From Massilia alkalitolerans DSM 17462 (GTDB lineage Bacteria; Pseudomonadota; Gammaproteobacteria; Burkholderiales; Burkholderiaceae_D): a stretch of DNA of 64,000 bases. A model generated the notes under the pieces. The model was not told where the DNA came from. It made no database searches and worked only from the letters and a program-made list of their open reading frames with translations. The translations under genes were made by a program, and so were the position numbers. The DNA is taken from positions 62,001-126,000 of the forward strand of contig NZ_ATYR01000005.1 of assembly GCF_000427785.1 (NCBI RefSeq). Reading direction: 5' to 3'. The stretch's first letter is position 1, and the number at the start of each line of letters is the position of its first letter. Shown here piece by piece: positions 39,628 to 47,545 of this stretch.

Positions 39628-40380
39628 TCAGGCAGCGTAGTGGCGGCGCACCCGCTCCAGGTCGTCCGGGGTATCGACGCCGGCGGGCGGCGCGCTGTCC
39701 GTGATGTGCACGGCGATCGGGTAGCCGTGCCACAGCACGCGCAGCTGTTCCAGCGCCTCGATGGTTTCGAGGGGGGAACTCTCCAGCGCCGGATAGGCCT
39801 GGAGGAAGGCGTTGCTGTAGGCATAGAGGCCGACGTGGCGCAGCGGCGCGTAGCCGGCCGGCAGCGCATCCTTGCTTGCTGCAAAGGCGTCGCGGTCCCA
39901 GGGAATGGTGGCGCGCGAGAAGTACAGCGCCCTGCCCGCCTTGTCGAGCACGACCTTGACGACGTTCGGGTTGAACACCTCGGCCACGTCGACGATCGGG
40001 TGGGCCACGGTGGCCATCGGCACGCCCTCGACGATGCGCGCGGCGCAGGCCGCCAGCAGGTCCGGGTCGATCAGCGGTTCGTCGCCCTGCAGGTTGACCA
40101 CCACCTCGCCTGGCGCCAGGCCCAGCTTGTGCGCCACTTCGGCGATGCGGTCGGTGCCGGAAGGATGGTCGGCGCGGGTCATGCAGGCTTCGATGCCGTG
40201 CGCCTCGCAGGCCGCCAGGATGTCGGGGTGATCGGTGGCCACGATGATGCGGCTCGCTCCCGATTCGCGCGCGCGTTCGGCCACGCGCACCACCATCGGC
40301 TTGCCGCCGAGGTCGGCCAGCGGCTTGTTCGGCAGGCGGGTCGAGGCCAGGCGGGCCGGGATAATGACGGTAAAGCCCAT
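39628..40380 (-). CDS. kdsB: 3-deoxy-manno-octulosonate cytidylyltransferase
   Basis: A 250-residue enzyme that makes CMP-Kdo for lipopolysaccharide core synthesis. It has [20 protein letters not shown] (nucleotide-binding), [32 protein letters not shown] and [10 protein letters not shown], and [12 protein letters not shown] toward the end. The ATG at 40380 gives the standard [13 protein letters not shown] start; a longer frame runs into trm112. The order lpxK-trm112-kdsB is the usual one in this group. Confidence 0.96.
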   Translation of the reverse strand: MGFTVIIPARLASTRLPNKPLADLGGKPMVVRVAERARESGASRIIVATDHPDILAACEAHGIEACMTRADHPSGTDRIAEVAHKLGLAPGEVVVNLQGDEPLIDPDLLAACAARIVEGVPMATVAHPIVDVAEVFNPNVVKVVLDKAGRALYFSRATIPWDRDAFAASKDALPAGYAPLRHVGLYAYSNAFLQAYPALESSPLETIEALEQLRVLWHGYPIAVHITDSAPPAGVDTPDDLERVRRHYAA

Positions 40381-40384
40381 CGAC

Positions 40385-40555
40385 TTACACCGGTTCGATC
40401 TTGCGCGCCTGGTCAGCCCACATGATCGGGATACCATCGCGGATCGGGTATGCCAGGCGGTCCGGGCGGCAGGTCAGTTCCTGCGCTTTCTTATCGTATT
40501 CAAGCGGGCCCTTGCACAGCGGGCAGACCAGGATATCAAGCAGTCGAGCGTCCAC
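40385..40555 (-). CDS. Trm112 family protein (UPF0434)
   Basis: A 56-residue protein, GTG start at 40555: [19 protein letters not shown]…[20 protein letters not shown], ending in EPV. It has the CPLC knuckle and the RDGIPIM motif of the YcaR/Trm112 family, small zinc-ribbon proteins that in other organisms activate methyltransferases. Only three cysteines are visible, so the zinc site may use another ligand or be absent. The gene overlaps the lpxK 3' end by 20 bp and precedes kdsB by 4 bp. Confidence 0.92.
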   Translation of the reverse strand: MDARLLDILVCPLCKGPLEYDKKAQELTCRPDRLAYPIRDGIPIMWADQARKIEPV

Positions 40556-41564
40556 GACATTTCTCCACGATTTGTTCGGCCAGCGCGGGGTCGATCCGCG
40601 CGGTCACGGGCACGACCCACAAGCGCGGATCGTCCTTCAGGTTATCAAGTTGCCGACATTTTACTGCATCCTTCTCCGTGATCAGGATGACATCGGCGTC
40701 GAGCCCGTCGAAAGGTCGGTCGAGGAAGTCGTGGTGGTCGGGCAGCGGCAGTTCCTGGAAGTCCAGGCCGGCGCCGCGCAGCATGGCGAAGAAGCGGCCC
40801 GGATTGCCGATGCCGGCAGCGGCCACGATGCGCCTGCCCTTCAGGCGCGCGAGCGGCAGGCAATCTTCCGGCCGCATCAGGGGCTCGGCGAAGTCGCCCG
40901 CCAGCTGCATCTGGAAAGGCTGGCCGCCGACGGCGCGCGCCAGCCTCGGGGTGATCTCGGGCGCGTTCACCACCGTGAAATCGCGGCGCCGCGAAGGCGG
41001 CTCGCGCAGCGGGCCGGCCGGCAGCAGCCAGCCATTGCCGACGCCGCGGCCGTCGAACAGGACGATCTCGACGTCGCGCGCCAGCGCGTAGTGCTGCAGG
41101 CCATCGTCGGTGATCAGGACGTCCACCTCCGGGTGGCTGGCGAGCAGCGCCCTGCCCGCCTGGGCACGCTGGCGTCCCACCACGACCGGACAGCCGGCGC
41201 GCGCCGCGATCAGGAGCGGCTCGTCGCCCACTTCACGGGGATCGGATTGCGGCGTCACCTCGCGCGGCACTTCGGCCGCACCACCGTGGCCGCGCGAGAT
41301 CACGCCAGGACGCAGGCCGGCGCCGCGCAGGCTGTCCGCCAGCCAGATCGTCAGTGGCGTCTTGCCGGTCCCGCCGATGAAGATGTTGCCGACCACGATG
41401 ACCGGCACCGGCAGGCGCTCGCTCTTCTTCAGGCCAAGCCGATACAGCAGCGTGCGCACCCCGGCGAGAACGCGGAACAGCAGCGCGAGCGGCAGCAAGG
41501 CCAGCGCCAGCGGGCCGCGGCGCAGCCAGGCACGGGTGAGGGTCGATTCTAGGTTGGAAGCCAT
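40536..41564 (-). CDS. lpxK: Tetraacyldisaccharide 4'-kinase
   Basis: A 342-residue inner-membrane lipid A kinase. The N-terminal hydrophobic segment ([16 protein letters not shown]) and the P-loop [14 protein letters not shown] are typical, followed by SRGHGG, the catalytic region [14 protein letters not shown] and PAGPLREPP. It phosphorylates the 4' position of the lipid A disaccharide. It lies between exbD (31 bp upstream) and trm112 (overlapping), in the conserved betaproteobacterial operon. Confidence 0.95.
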   Translation of the reverse strand: MASNLESTLTRAWLRRGPLALALLPLALLFRVLAGVRTLLYRLGLKKSERLPVPVIVVGNIFIGGTGKTPLTIWLADSLRGAGLRPGVISRGHGGAAEVPREVTPQSDPREVGDEPLLIAARAGCPVVVGRQRAQAGRALLASHPEVDVLITDDGLQHYALARDVEIVLFDGRGVGNGWLLPAGPLREPPSRRRDFTVVNAPEITPRLARAVGGQPFQMQLAGDFAEPLMRPEDCLPLARLKGRRIVAAAGIGNPGRFFAMLRGAGLDFQELPLPDHHDFLDRPFDGLDADVILITEKDAVKCRQLDNLKDDPRLWVVPVTARIDPALAEQIVEKCRGRSTA

Positions 41565-41594
41565 GGAGGAGCGGACGCCGGGGCGTCCGCGTTG

Positions 41595-42038
41595 TTATTT
41601 CCTGGTGCCGGTCTGGGCAGCGAAGGTCAGCTTATCGTAGCCGGCCACGCGCGCCGCTTCCAGCACGTTGATGACCATCTGGTGCATCGCGAACTGGTCG
41701 GCGTTGACGATCACCACCGGGTCGACCGCTGGTTGACCGCTCGGGGCATTGCGGGCCGCAGTTTTTAAGTCTTCTGCGAGGCCGGCCACGCTGTGGAAGG
41801 ACACCGGCACATTGTTCACCGTGTAGTTGCCCTTGGCGTCGATGGTGACGTTGATCTCGAAGGGACGCTCCTGCACCTTCTCGGCGTCGGCCGTGGGCAG
41901 CGTGATCTGCAGCTCGGTGAACTTGCTGTAGGTGGTCGAGACCATCAGGAAGATGAGGACGACCAGCAGCACGTCGATGAACGGAATCAGGTTGATCTCC
42001 GGTTCCTCGCGCTGGCGGCCGCGGCGGAAGTTCATCAT
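41595..42038 (-). CDS. exbD: ExbD/TolR family energy-transducing protein
   Basis: A 147-residue protein with one N-terminal transmembrane helix (NLIPFIDVLLVVLIFLMVST), including the functionally important Asp in FIDVLL, and a periplasmic domain ending AGYDKLTFAAQTGTRK. It works with ExbB to couple proton flux to TonB (or, in the TolR version, to TolA). The neighbourhood with lpxK is typical of the ExbB/ExbD pair in this group. The start overlaps the exbB stop by 4 bp. Confidence 0.92.
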   Translation of the reverse strand: MMNFRRGRQREEPEINLIPFIDVLLVVLIFLMVSTTYSKFTELQITLPTADAEKVQERPFEINVTIDAKGNYTVNNVPVSFHSVAGLAEDLKTAARNAPSGQPAVDPVVIVNADQFAMHQMVINVLEAARVAGYDKLTFAAQTGTRK

Positions 42039-42640
42039 TTGCGGGTCCCGTGCACGACGTCGACGAATTTCACGGCTTGCAGTTCCATCTCGACGATGAA
42101 GCTGTCGACCGAGGAGCGGAAGTGGCGGTAGAACACCAGGGCCGGCATGGCGATCGCCAGGCCGAAGCCGGTGTTGTACAGCGCCACCGAGATGCCGTGC
42201 GCCAGCTGGGCCGGGTTGTTGCCGGTCGGGCTTTGCGCGCCGAAGATCTCGATCATGCCGACCACCGTGCCGAACAGGCCCAGCAGCGGAGCCAGCGAGG
42301 CGATGGTGCCGAGGGTGGTGAGGAAGCGTTCCAGGCCGTGGGCGACACCGCGGCCGGCTTCCTCGATGGATTCCTTCATGACGTCGCGCGGCGCGTCGAC
42401 GTTGCGCAGCGCGGCGGCCAGCACGGTGCCGAGCGGCGAATTGTGTTCGAGCTTGTCGACCACGTCGGGCGTGACCTTGCCGGCGCGGTAGACGCGGATC
42501 ACTTCATCCAGCAATGCCTTCGGGAGGATCTTCTCGCGGCGCAGGTAGATCAGGCGTTCCACGATCAGGGCGACGGCAATGATCGAGGCAATCAGCAAGA
42601 ACCAGATGGGCCAGCCTGCAGCTTGAAAAATGGCGAGCAA
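42035..42640 (-). CDS. exbB: MotA/TolQ/ExbB family proton channel protein
   Basis: A 201-residue inner-membrane protein with three transmembrane helices: about 8-28 (AGWPIWFLLIASIIAVALIV), then two in the second half (TTLGTIASLAPLLGLFGTVVGM and GFGLAIAMPALVFYRH). It forms the channel with ExbD. The start is TTG at 42640, preceded by GGAG; no ATG fits. It heads the operon exbB-exbD-lpxK-trm112-kdsB, just below the 1.27-kb non-coding tract that could hold its promoter. Confidence 0.92.
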   Translation of the reverse strand: MLAIFQAAGWPIWFLLIASIIAVALIVERLIYLRREKILPKALLDEVIRVYRAGKVTPDVVDKLEHNSPLGTVLAAALRNVDAPRDVMKESIEEAGRGVAHGLERFLTTLGTIASLAPLLGLFGTVVGMIEIFGAQSPTGNNPAQLAHGISVALYNTGFGLAIAMPALVFYRHFRSSVDSFIVEMELQAVKFVDVVHGTRK

Positions 42641-43911
42641 AAGAAACTCCTAGTGGGAAAGAAAATCAGTTCAGCAATGTAACAAGTTGCCAGCAGTGCG
42701 GCAAGTGTGGTTCTGCACAGCTTCTGTGGATAAAAATGTGTGCAAGGCCCTCTTCTGGATCAAAGAGCATTGATTTCAAAGGACATTCTGCGCCTGCGCA
42801 AGAAAACGGCACGTGTCAGATGAGCATGCTTCCAGCTCAGACGTCTTGTTGGGGATGATGTTGATCTAGCTCAACCGTTTGCACTTACGAACAAATTCTG
42901 TGGACAAAATTGTGCGCAATGGCGCCTGACTGCAGCTAAGTCATTGTTTCGTTTCGAGAAATTTCCGGAGCGCAAAAAATAGGCAGTGTCGTAGCTTGTC
43001 CTCTAGCGCCCGGTTCTGTGCGGTTCCTCACATTTTTTGTGGACAAAAGTGTGAGCAAGGGCCGATTTTCGATACTAAGTGCTTGATATAAAACAAGAAA
43101 CCATTAATGCATAAAATTTCATCACTCAGCAGTAATGCGATGGATTGTGTGCAACTCTGCCCTTTCATGCATGACTTATTCTGTGCTGCAGACTCAGCGG
43201 CTAAGAAAATTCACATCTGCACATTTTTTGTGGATAAGGATGTGATGAATGATGTATGCGGCAAGCTAAGCCATTGATTCATAAGGGATCGGATGGGACT
43301 GCCTGCGAAACATGCAAATGCTGGCAAATGCCGGAAAAGCCGTGTTCCAAGCCGCTGGGCGGGCTGATCCAGCGCTTCAGCGCGCGCAAACCGCCCCCGC
43401 CGACCACGGCAAGCGCTCTTGTGCACACTTTGTGTGGACAAAATTGTGTGCAAGGCGCCCTTCGCTAGCTTAAGTCATTGATCTAAAACAATAAACTTTC
43501 CTAGCGTCATTTTTAGGCAGGCGCATCGTGCTCCTGCCCAGTCTTCGGGACTGGGTCGTCGAAGCTAGGATATGCACATATTTTGTGGACAACAATGTGT
43601 CCAAGCCAGGCATAGGGCTGCTAAGTGCTTGACGCATAAGGGAGGCGAGCTCCACGCTCCATTCTTGAGCAGGCGCCTGTCTTATGGATGAGTTGCCCAC
43701 AGATTTTGTGGATAAAGTCGCGTTAAAACCTGAAGACACCTCTGCAAGCCATTGATTTCAAAGACTTTCAATAGAATGCATTGAAAACTGGCAACAACGC
43801 TTCATGCTGGACAAACATCCGCACCGGTGCGCACGACTGCCGCCAAGCCTTGTCGTTTTCCCCAAGATATGACATAAGCATCAGCTTTACCAAAGCAGCC
43901 AAGCAGCCTCC
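42641..43911. other. 1.27-kb non-coding tract between exbB and xseA
   Basis: An unusually long gap with lower GC than its neighbours and no credible gene; the frames at 43211-43468 and 43470-43739 overlap the repeats and lack coding character. It is occupied largely by seven copies of a DnaA-box-like composite repeat listed separately, and should also carry promoters for the divergent exbB and xseA genes. Confidence 0.85.
42713..43760 (+). repeat. Seven-copy composite repeat with DnaA-box-like cores
   Basis: The core TGTGGATAA or TGTGGACAA (reverse complement of TTATCCACA/TTGTCCACA) starts at 42725, 42899, 43038, 43229, 43433, 43584 and 43707, always in this orientation. Twelve bases after each core start lies TGTG or a relative, usually as TGTG-N-GCAAG. 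At 43-44 bases after the core start each copy has a CATTGAT/CTTGAT-like motif, usually as CTAAGTCATTGAT. Flanking arms form inverted repeats that differ between copies: TGCACAC/GTGTGCA (43422/43446), CTCACA/TGTGAG (43027/43050), TCACATC/GATGTGA (43211/43239). Copies are 123-204 bp apart, so this is not a simple tandem repeat or a CRISPR. Confidence 0.85.
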
Positions 43912-45285
43912 ATGGAATATCAAAGCGACGCCGATCCCGCCTACACCGCGCCACCCGTCATGACCGTGACGTCCCTGAACCAGCAGGTCGCCCGCCTGCT
44001 CGAACGGAGTTTTCCACTGGTCTGGATCGGCGGCGAGATCTCGAACTTCACGCGCGCCAGTTCCGGCCACTGGTATTTCACGCTGAAGGACGATGCCGCC
44101 CAGGTGCGCGCCGTGATGTTCCGCAGCCGCGCGCAATACGCCGGATTCAATCCGCGCGAAGGCGACAAGGTCGAGGTGCGCGCCCTGGTCACCCTGTACG
44201 GCGCGCGCGGCGACTACCAGATCAATGTCGAGACCATCCGCCGCGCCGGCGTCGGCCAGCTCTACGAAGCCTTCCTGAGGCTCAAGGAAAAGCTCCAGGC
44301 CCAGGGCCTGTTCGATCAAGAGCGCAAGCGAGCGCTGCCGCTGTTCCCGCGCACCATCGGCATCGTCACCAGCCCCCAGGCCGCGGCCCTGCGCGACGTG
44401 CTCACCGCCCTGCGCCGCCGCGCGCCGCACGTGCGCGTGATCCTCTACCCGGCCCCGGTCCAGGGCCAGTTCGCCGCCGACAAGATTGCCGAAGCGATTC
44501 AAACCGCCTCGCGCCGCCAGGAAGCCGACGTGCTGCTGGTGTGCCGCGGCGGCGGCTCGATCGAAGACCTGTGGAGCTTCAACGAGGAATGCGTGGCGCG
44601 CGCCATCGACGCCTGCCAGGTCCCGGTGATCTCGGGCGTGGGCCACGAGACCGACGTCACCATCGCCGACTTCGCCGCCGACGTGCGCGCCGCCACCCCG
44701 ACCGCCGCCGCCGAGCTGGCGGTCACGCCGCGCGCCGACTGGCTGGCCTCCCTGTCGGGCGACGCCCAGGACCTGCGCCGCGCCATGCGCCGCACGCTGT
44801 CGGAAACCAGCCAGGGCCTGGACAGCTACAGCCGGCGCCTGCTCAGCCCCTCGGCCCAGATCCGCCACCAGCGCGTGAAACTGCTATCGACGGCGGCCGC
44901 CCTGACCCATGCGGTGCGCACCCCGGTCAACCGCCAGAACCTGGTGTTGGCCCAGCTGCAGCAGCGCTGGATGCGCCACCGTCCCGACATGCGCGCAATG
45001 CGCGCGCAATTGCTGGCGGACGGGCGCCACCTGAACACCAGCCTGTGCAACGCCGTCAAACGGCGGCGCGACGCCCTCGATGCCCTGGCGGCGCAGTTGG
45101 AACTGCTGAACCCGCAACGCACGCTCGAGCGCGGCTATGCCATCGTCCGCAACGTCAAGGGCGAAGTGCTGCGCGACCCGGCGCAGGTCAAGGCACGCAA
45201 CAAGCTGAGCGTGCGGCTGGCCGGCGGCACGGCCGACATCGTCGTGTCCAGCGTGCAGGCCGCGCTGGGTGATCCGAATGACTAG
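43912..45285 (+). CDS. xseA: Exodeoxyribonuclease VII large subunit
   Basis: A 457-residue catalytic subunit of exonuclease VII, which degrades single-stranded DNA. The N-terminal OB-fold domain has [20 protein letters not shown] and [18 protein letters not shown]; the central catalytic region has [31 protein letters not shown] and [16 protein letters not shown] long coiled-coil C-terminal part ends in the family motif [11 protein letters not shown] 43912 is the first; the internal ATG at 43960 (MTVTSLNQQ) also fits. The small subunit xseB is not in the window. sodB follows in the same direction. Confidence 0.95.
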   Translation: MEYQSDADPAYTAPPVMTVTSLNQQVARLLERSFPLVWIGGEISNFTRASSGHWYFTLKDDAAQVRAVMFRSRAQYAGFNPREGDKVEVRALVTLYGARGDYQINVETIRRAGVGQLYEAFLRLKEKLQAQGLFDQERKRALPLFPRTIGIVTSPQAAALRDVLTALRRRAPHVRVILYPAPVQGQFAADKIAEAIQTASRRQEADVLLVCRGGGSIEDLWSFNEECVARAIDACQVPVISGVGHETDVTIADFAADVRAATPTAAAELAVTPRADWLASLSGDAQDLRRAMRRTLSETSQGLDSYSRRLLSPSAQIRHQRVKLLSTAAALTHAVRTPVNRQNLVLAQLQQRWMRHRPDMRAMRAQLLADGRHLNTSLCNAVKRRRDALDALAAQLELLNPQRTLERGYAIVRNVKGEVLRDPAQVKARNKLSVRLAGGTADIVVSSVQAALGDPND

Positions 45286-45300
45286 CCAAGCATGCAACAT

Positions 45301-45330
45301 CGCGCTATCCGGTTTAGAATAGCGCGGTTT
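45301..45330 (+). terminator. Hairpin between xseA and sodB
   Basis: A perfect 8-bp stem CGCGCTAT / ATAGCGCG with a 10-base loop, followed by GTTTT, 16 bp after the xseA stop. The T-run is short, so it may be a weak terminator. The loop also contains TAGAAT, a possible -10 box for sodB. Confidence 0.5.
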
Positions 45331-45370
45331 TGGAACAAAACCCGTCCAACCAACGCACAAGGAATTGAAC

Positions 45371-45949
45371 ATGGAACATACCCTGCCGCCACTGCCGTAC
45401 GCTAAGGATGCCCTGCAGCCGCACATCTCGGCCGAGACCCTGGAATACCACCACGGCAAGCACCACCAGACCTATGTCACCAACCTGAACAACATGATCA
45501 AGGGGACCGAGTACGAAAACATGTCCCTGGAAGAGATCATCCAGAAGTCGACCGGTGGTGTGTTCAACAACTCGGCCCAGGTGTGGAACCACACCTTCTT
45601 CTGGAACTGCATGACCCCGAACGGCGGCGGCGCACCGACCGGCAAGGTCGCTGACGCGATCAACGCCAAGTGGGGCTCGTTCGACAAGTTCAAGGAAGAG
45701 TTCAACAAGTCGGCACTGGGCAACTTCGGCTCGGGCTGGACCTGGCTGGTGCAGAAGGCCGACGGCAGCGTCGACATCGTCAACACCTCAAACGCCGGCA
45801 CCCCGCTGACCACCTCGGACAAGCCGCTGCTGACCGCCGACGTCTGGGAGCACGCCTACTACATCGACTACCGCAATGCGCGCGCCAAGTTCCTGGACGC
45901 GTTCTGGAATGTCGTGAACTGGGACTTCGTGAACCAGAACGCGGCTTAA
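45371..45949 (+). CDS. sodB: Superoxide dismutase [Fe]
   Basis: A 192-residue cytoplasmic superoxide dismutase. The metal ligands are in [11 protein letters not shown] (His27 region), [11 protein letters not shown] (second His) and [11 protein letters not shown] (Asp and His). The [13 protein letters not shown] segment and size are those of the Fe type, though Fe and Mn cannot be separated with certainty by eye. ATG at 45371 has AGGAATTGAAC before it; the TTG two codons earlier is unlikely. A strong terminator follows 21 bp after the stop. Confidence 0.96.
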   Translation: MEHTLPPLPYAKDALQPHISAETLEYHHGKHHQTYVTNLNNMIKGTEYENMSLEEIIQKSTGGVFNNSAQVWNHTFFWNCMTPNGGGAPTGKVADAINAKWGSFDKFKEEFNKSALGNFGSGWTWLVQKADGSVDIVNTSNAGTPLTTSDKPLLTADVWEHAYYIDYRNARAKFLDAFWNVVNWDFVNQNAA

Positions 45950-45970
45950 GCCCTTCTCGTTCATGAATGC

Positions 45971-46002
45971 AAACGGCCCGCTTTCGCGGGCCGTTTGCTT
46001 TT
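45971..46002 (+). terminator. Rho-independent terminator of sodB
   Basis: An 11-bp stem AAACGGCCCGC / GCGGGCCGTTT with loop TTTC, followed by GCTTTT. It lies between the convergent ends of sodB and the transporter gene. Confidence 0.9.
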
Positions 46003-46025
46003 CAGGATAGGAAGAATCGGCAGGC

Positions 46026-47363
46026 TTAGCCCCGCGCCTCCGCATCGATCCGCGAATTGGCCGCGGTATCGCGCATGAACCAGCACACCACCAGGGTGCA
46101 GGCGATCACGCCCGTGGCATACCAGTAGAACCCGCTTTCCATATTGATCGACTTGAACCACAAGGCCAGGTACTCGGCCGTCCCGCCGAACACCGACACC
46201 GCGAAGGCATACGGCACGCCGACGCCGGTGGCGCGGATGGTGGCTGGGAACAGCTCGGCCTTCACCAGCGCGTTGATCGAGGTGTAGCCGGACACGATGA
46301 TCCAGGCGCAGGCGATCAGGGCGAAGGCTTCCCACGGGCCTGACGCATTGCGGATCGCCGTGAGCAGCGGCACCGTGAACAGGGTGCCGAGCAGCGCGAA
46401 GCCCACCAGCAGCGGACGGCGGCCGATGCGGTCGGACAGCGCGCCGTACAGCGGCTGCAGGCACATGGCGAACAGCAGCGAGGCCGCGGAGACCGCCGTG
46501 GTCTGGGCGTCGGTGAGGCCGACCGACAGGCGCAGGAATTTCTGCATGTAGGTGGTGTAGACGTAGAAGGCCAGCGTGCCGCCCATGGTCAGGCCGATCA
46601 CCAGGAGGACCTCGCGCGGGTGCTGCATCAGCTGCTGCAGGCCGCCCATCTTCTTGGCCTTCTTGCGCGCCGCCTCGAAGGAGTCGGTCTCGGGCATGTT
46701 GTGGCGCATGGTCAGGGCCAGCACCGCCAGGGTCGCGCCGATGAAGAAGGGAATGCGCCAGCCCCAGGCCCGCAGCTCTTCGTCCGAGAGCAGGTAGCGC
46801 TGCAGCACCAGCAGGAGCAGCAGCGCCAGCAACTGGCCGCCGATCAGGGTCACGTACTGGAAGCTGGCGTAGAAGCCGCGGTGCTTCGAATCCGCCATTT
46901 CCGACAGATAGGTGGCGCTGGCGCCGTATTCGCCGCCCAGGCTCAGGCCCTGCAGCAGGCGCGCCAGCAGCAGGATGCAGGGCGACAGGATGCCGGCGGT
47001 GGCGTAGGTCGGCGCGCAGGCGATCAGGAGCGAGCCGAAGCACATCAGCAGGACCGAGGCCATCAGGGCCGTCCTGCGGCCGCGCCGGTCGGCCAGGCGG
47101 CCGAACAGGATGCCGCCGATCGGGCGCACGAAGAAGCCGAGCGCGAAGATGCCGGCCGTGGACATCATCTGCGCGGTCGGGTCCTGGGCCGGAAAGAAGG
47201 AACTCGCGAAGTACAGCGCGAACGCCGAATAGCAGTAGAAGTCGAACCACTCGACCAGGTTGCCGGACGAGCCGACGAAGATGGCGCGCAAGCGTTTGCC
47301 GGAAATCCGTTCTCCGGCCTGGGCGCGGCCCTCGACGGCCTGCCGCGTTGTGACTGCAGTCAT
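46026..47363 (-). CDS. MFS transporter, metabolite:H+ symporter (MHS) family
   Basis: A 445-residue transporter with 12 predicted membrane segments, close to the alpha-ketoglutarate/dicarboxylate permeases (KgtP type). Family motifs include SSGNLVEWFDFYCYSAFA, GRLADRRGRRTAL (loop 2-3), LQGLSLGGEYGASATYLSEM and GALSDRIGRRPLL. It probably takes up a di- or tricarboxylate with protons. It faces a DctB-like sensor kinase and its regulator across a 182-bp divergent region with two regulatory-looking palindromes, which supports control by that pair. Confidence 0.9.
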   Translation of the reverse strand: MTAVTTRQAVEGRAQAGERISGKRLRAIFVGSSGNLVEWFDFYCYSAFALYFASSFFPAQDPTAQMMSTAGIFALGFFVRPIGGILFGRLADRRGRRTALMASVLLMCFGSLLIACAPTYATAGILSPCILLLARLLQGLSLGGEYGASATYLSEMADSKHRGFYASFQYVTLIGGQLLALLLLLVLQRYLLSDEELRAWGWRIPFFIGATLAVLALTMRHNMPETDSFEAARKKAKKMGGLQQLMQHPREVLLVIGLTMGGTLAFYVYTTYMQKFLRLSVGLTDAQTTAVSAASLLFAMCLQPLYGALSDRIGRRPLLVGFALLGTLFTVPLLTAIRNASGPWEAFALIACAWIIVSGYTSINALVKAELFPATIRATGVGVPYAFAVSVFGGTAEYLALWFKSINMESGFYWYATGVIACTLVVCWFMRDTAANSRIDAEARG

Positions 47364-47380
47364 GTTGTCTCCTGTGATGC

Positions 47381-47404
47381 ACGGGAGATCGACGCGTCTC
47401 CCGT
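47381..47404. promoter_or_regulatory. Perfect inverted repeat just before the transporter gene
   Basis: ACGGGAGA-N8-TCTCCCGT lies 18 bp upstream of the transporter ATG. It could be an operator or form an mRNA hairpin near the ribosome-binding site. Confidence 0.5.
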
Positions 47405-47469
47405 TTCCAGGCCCTTACTATCCCGCGCGGCCGTACGGCGCGCATCCGGGATGTCGCTGCGCCCGCCTC

Positions 47470-47481
47470 CGTAAAACTACG
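47470..47481. promoter_or_regulatory. FixJ/NarL-type binding-site candidate
   Basis: CGTA-AAAC-TACG is a short inverted repeat 65-76 bp before the sensor gene and about 107 bp before the transporter gene. The divergent LuxR/FixJ-like regulator at 49694 is the obvious candidate to bind it. This is inference from position and symmetry only. Confidence 0.4.
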
Positions 47482-47545
47482 CAGAAGCATTCCAAAGCGC
47501 CGGCGCAACTGCTATCGTCTCGTGATCTGATCCTGAGGAAACCGA

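Noticed and set aside
40536-42682. oriC assignment for the neighbouring DnaA-box tract
   Set aside because: dnaA, dnaN, gyrB, rpmH and an obvious AT-rich unwinding element are not adjacent, so calling the tract the chromosomal origin is not justified.
43211-43739. Short open frames inside the repeat tract
   Set aside because: They coincide with the repeats on both strands, have no ribosome-binding sites and no recognisable protein features.
42713-43760. Possible CRISPR array in the repeat tract before xseA
   Set aside because: Units are degenerate, spaced irregularly (123-204 bp) and no cas genes are present; the conserved parts are DnaA-box-like cores with a fixed distance to a second motif.
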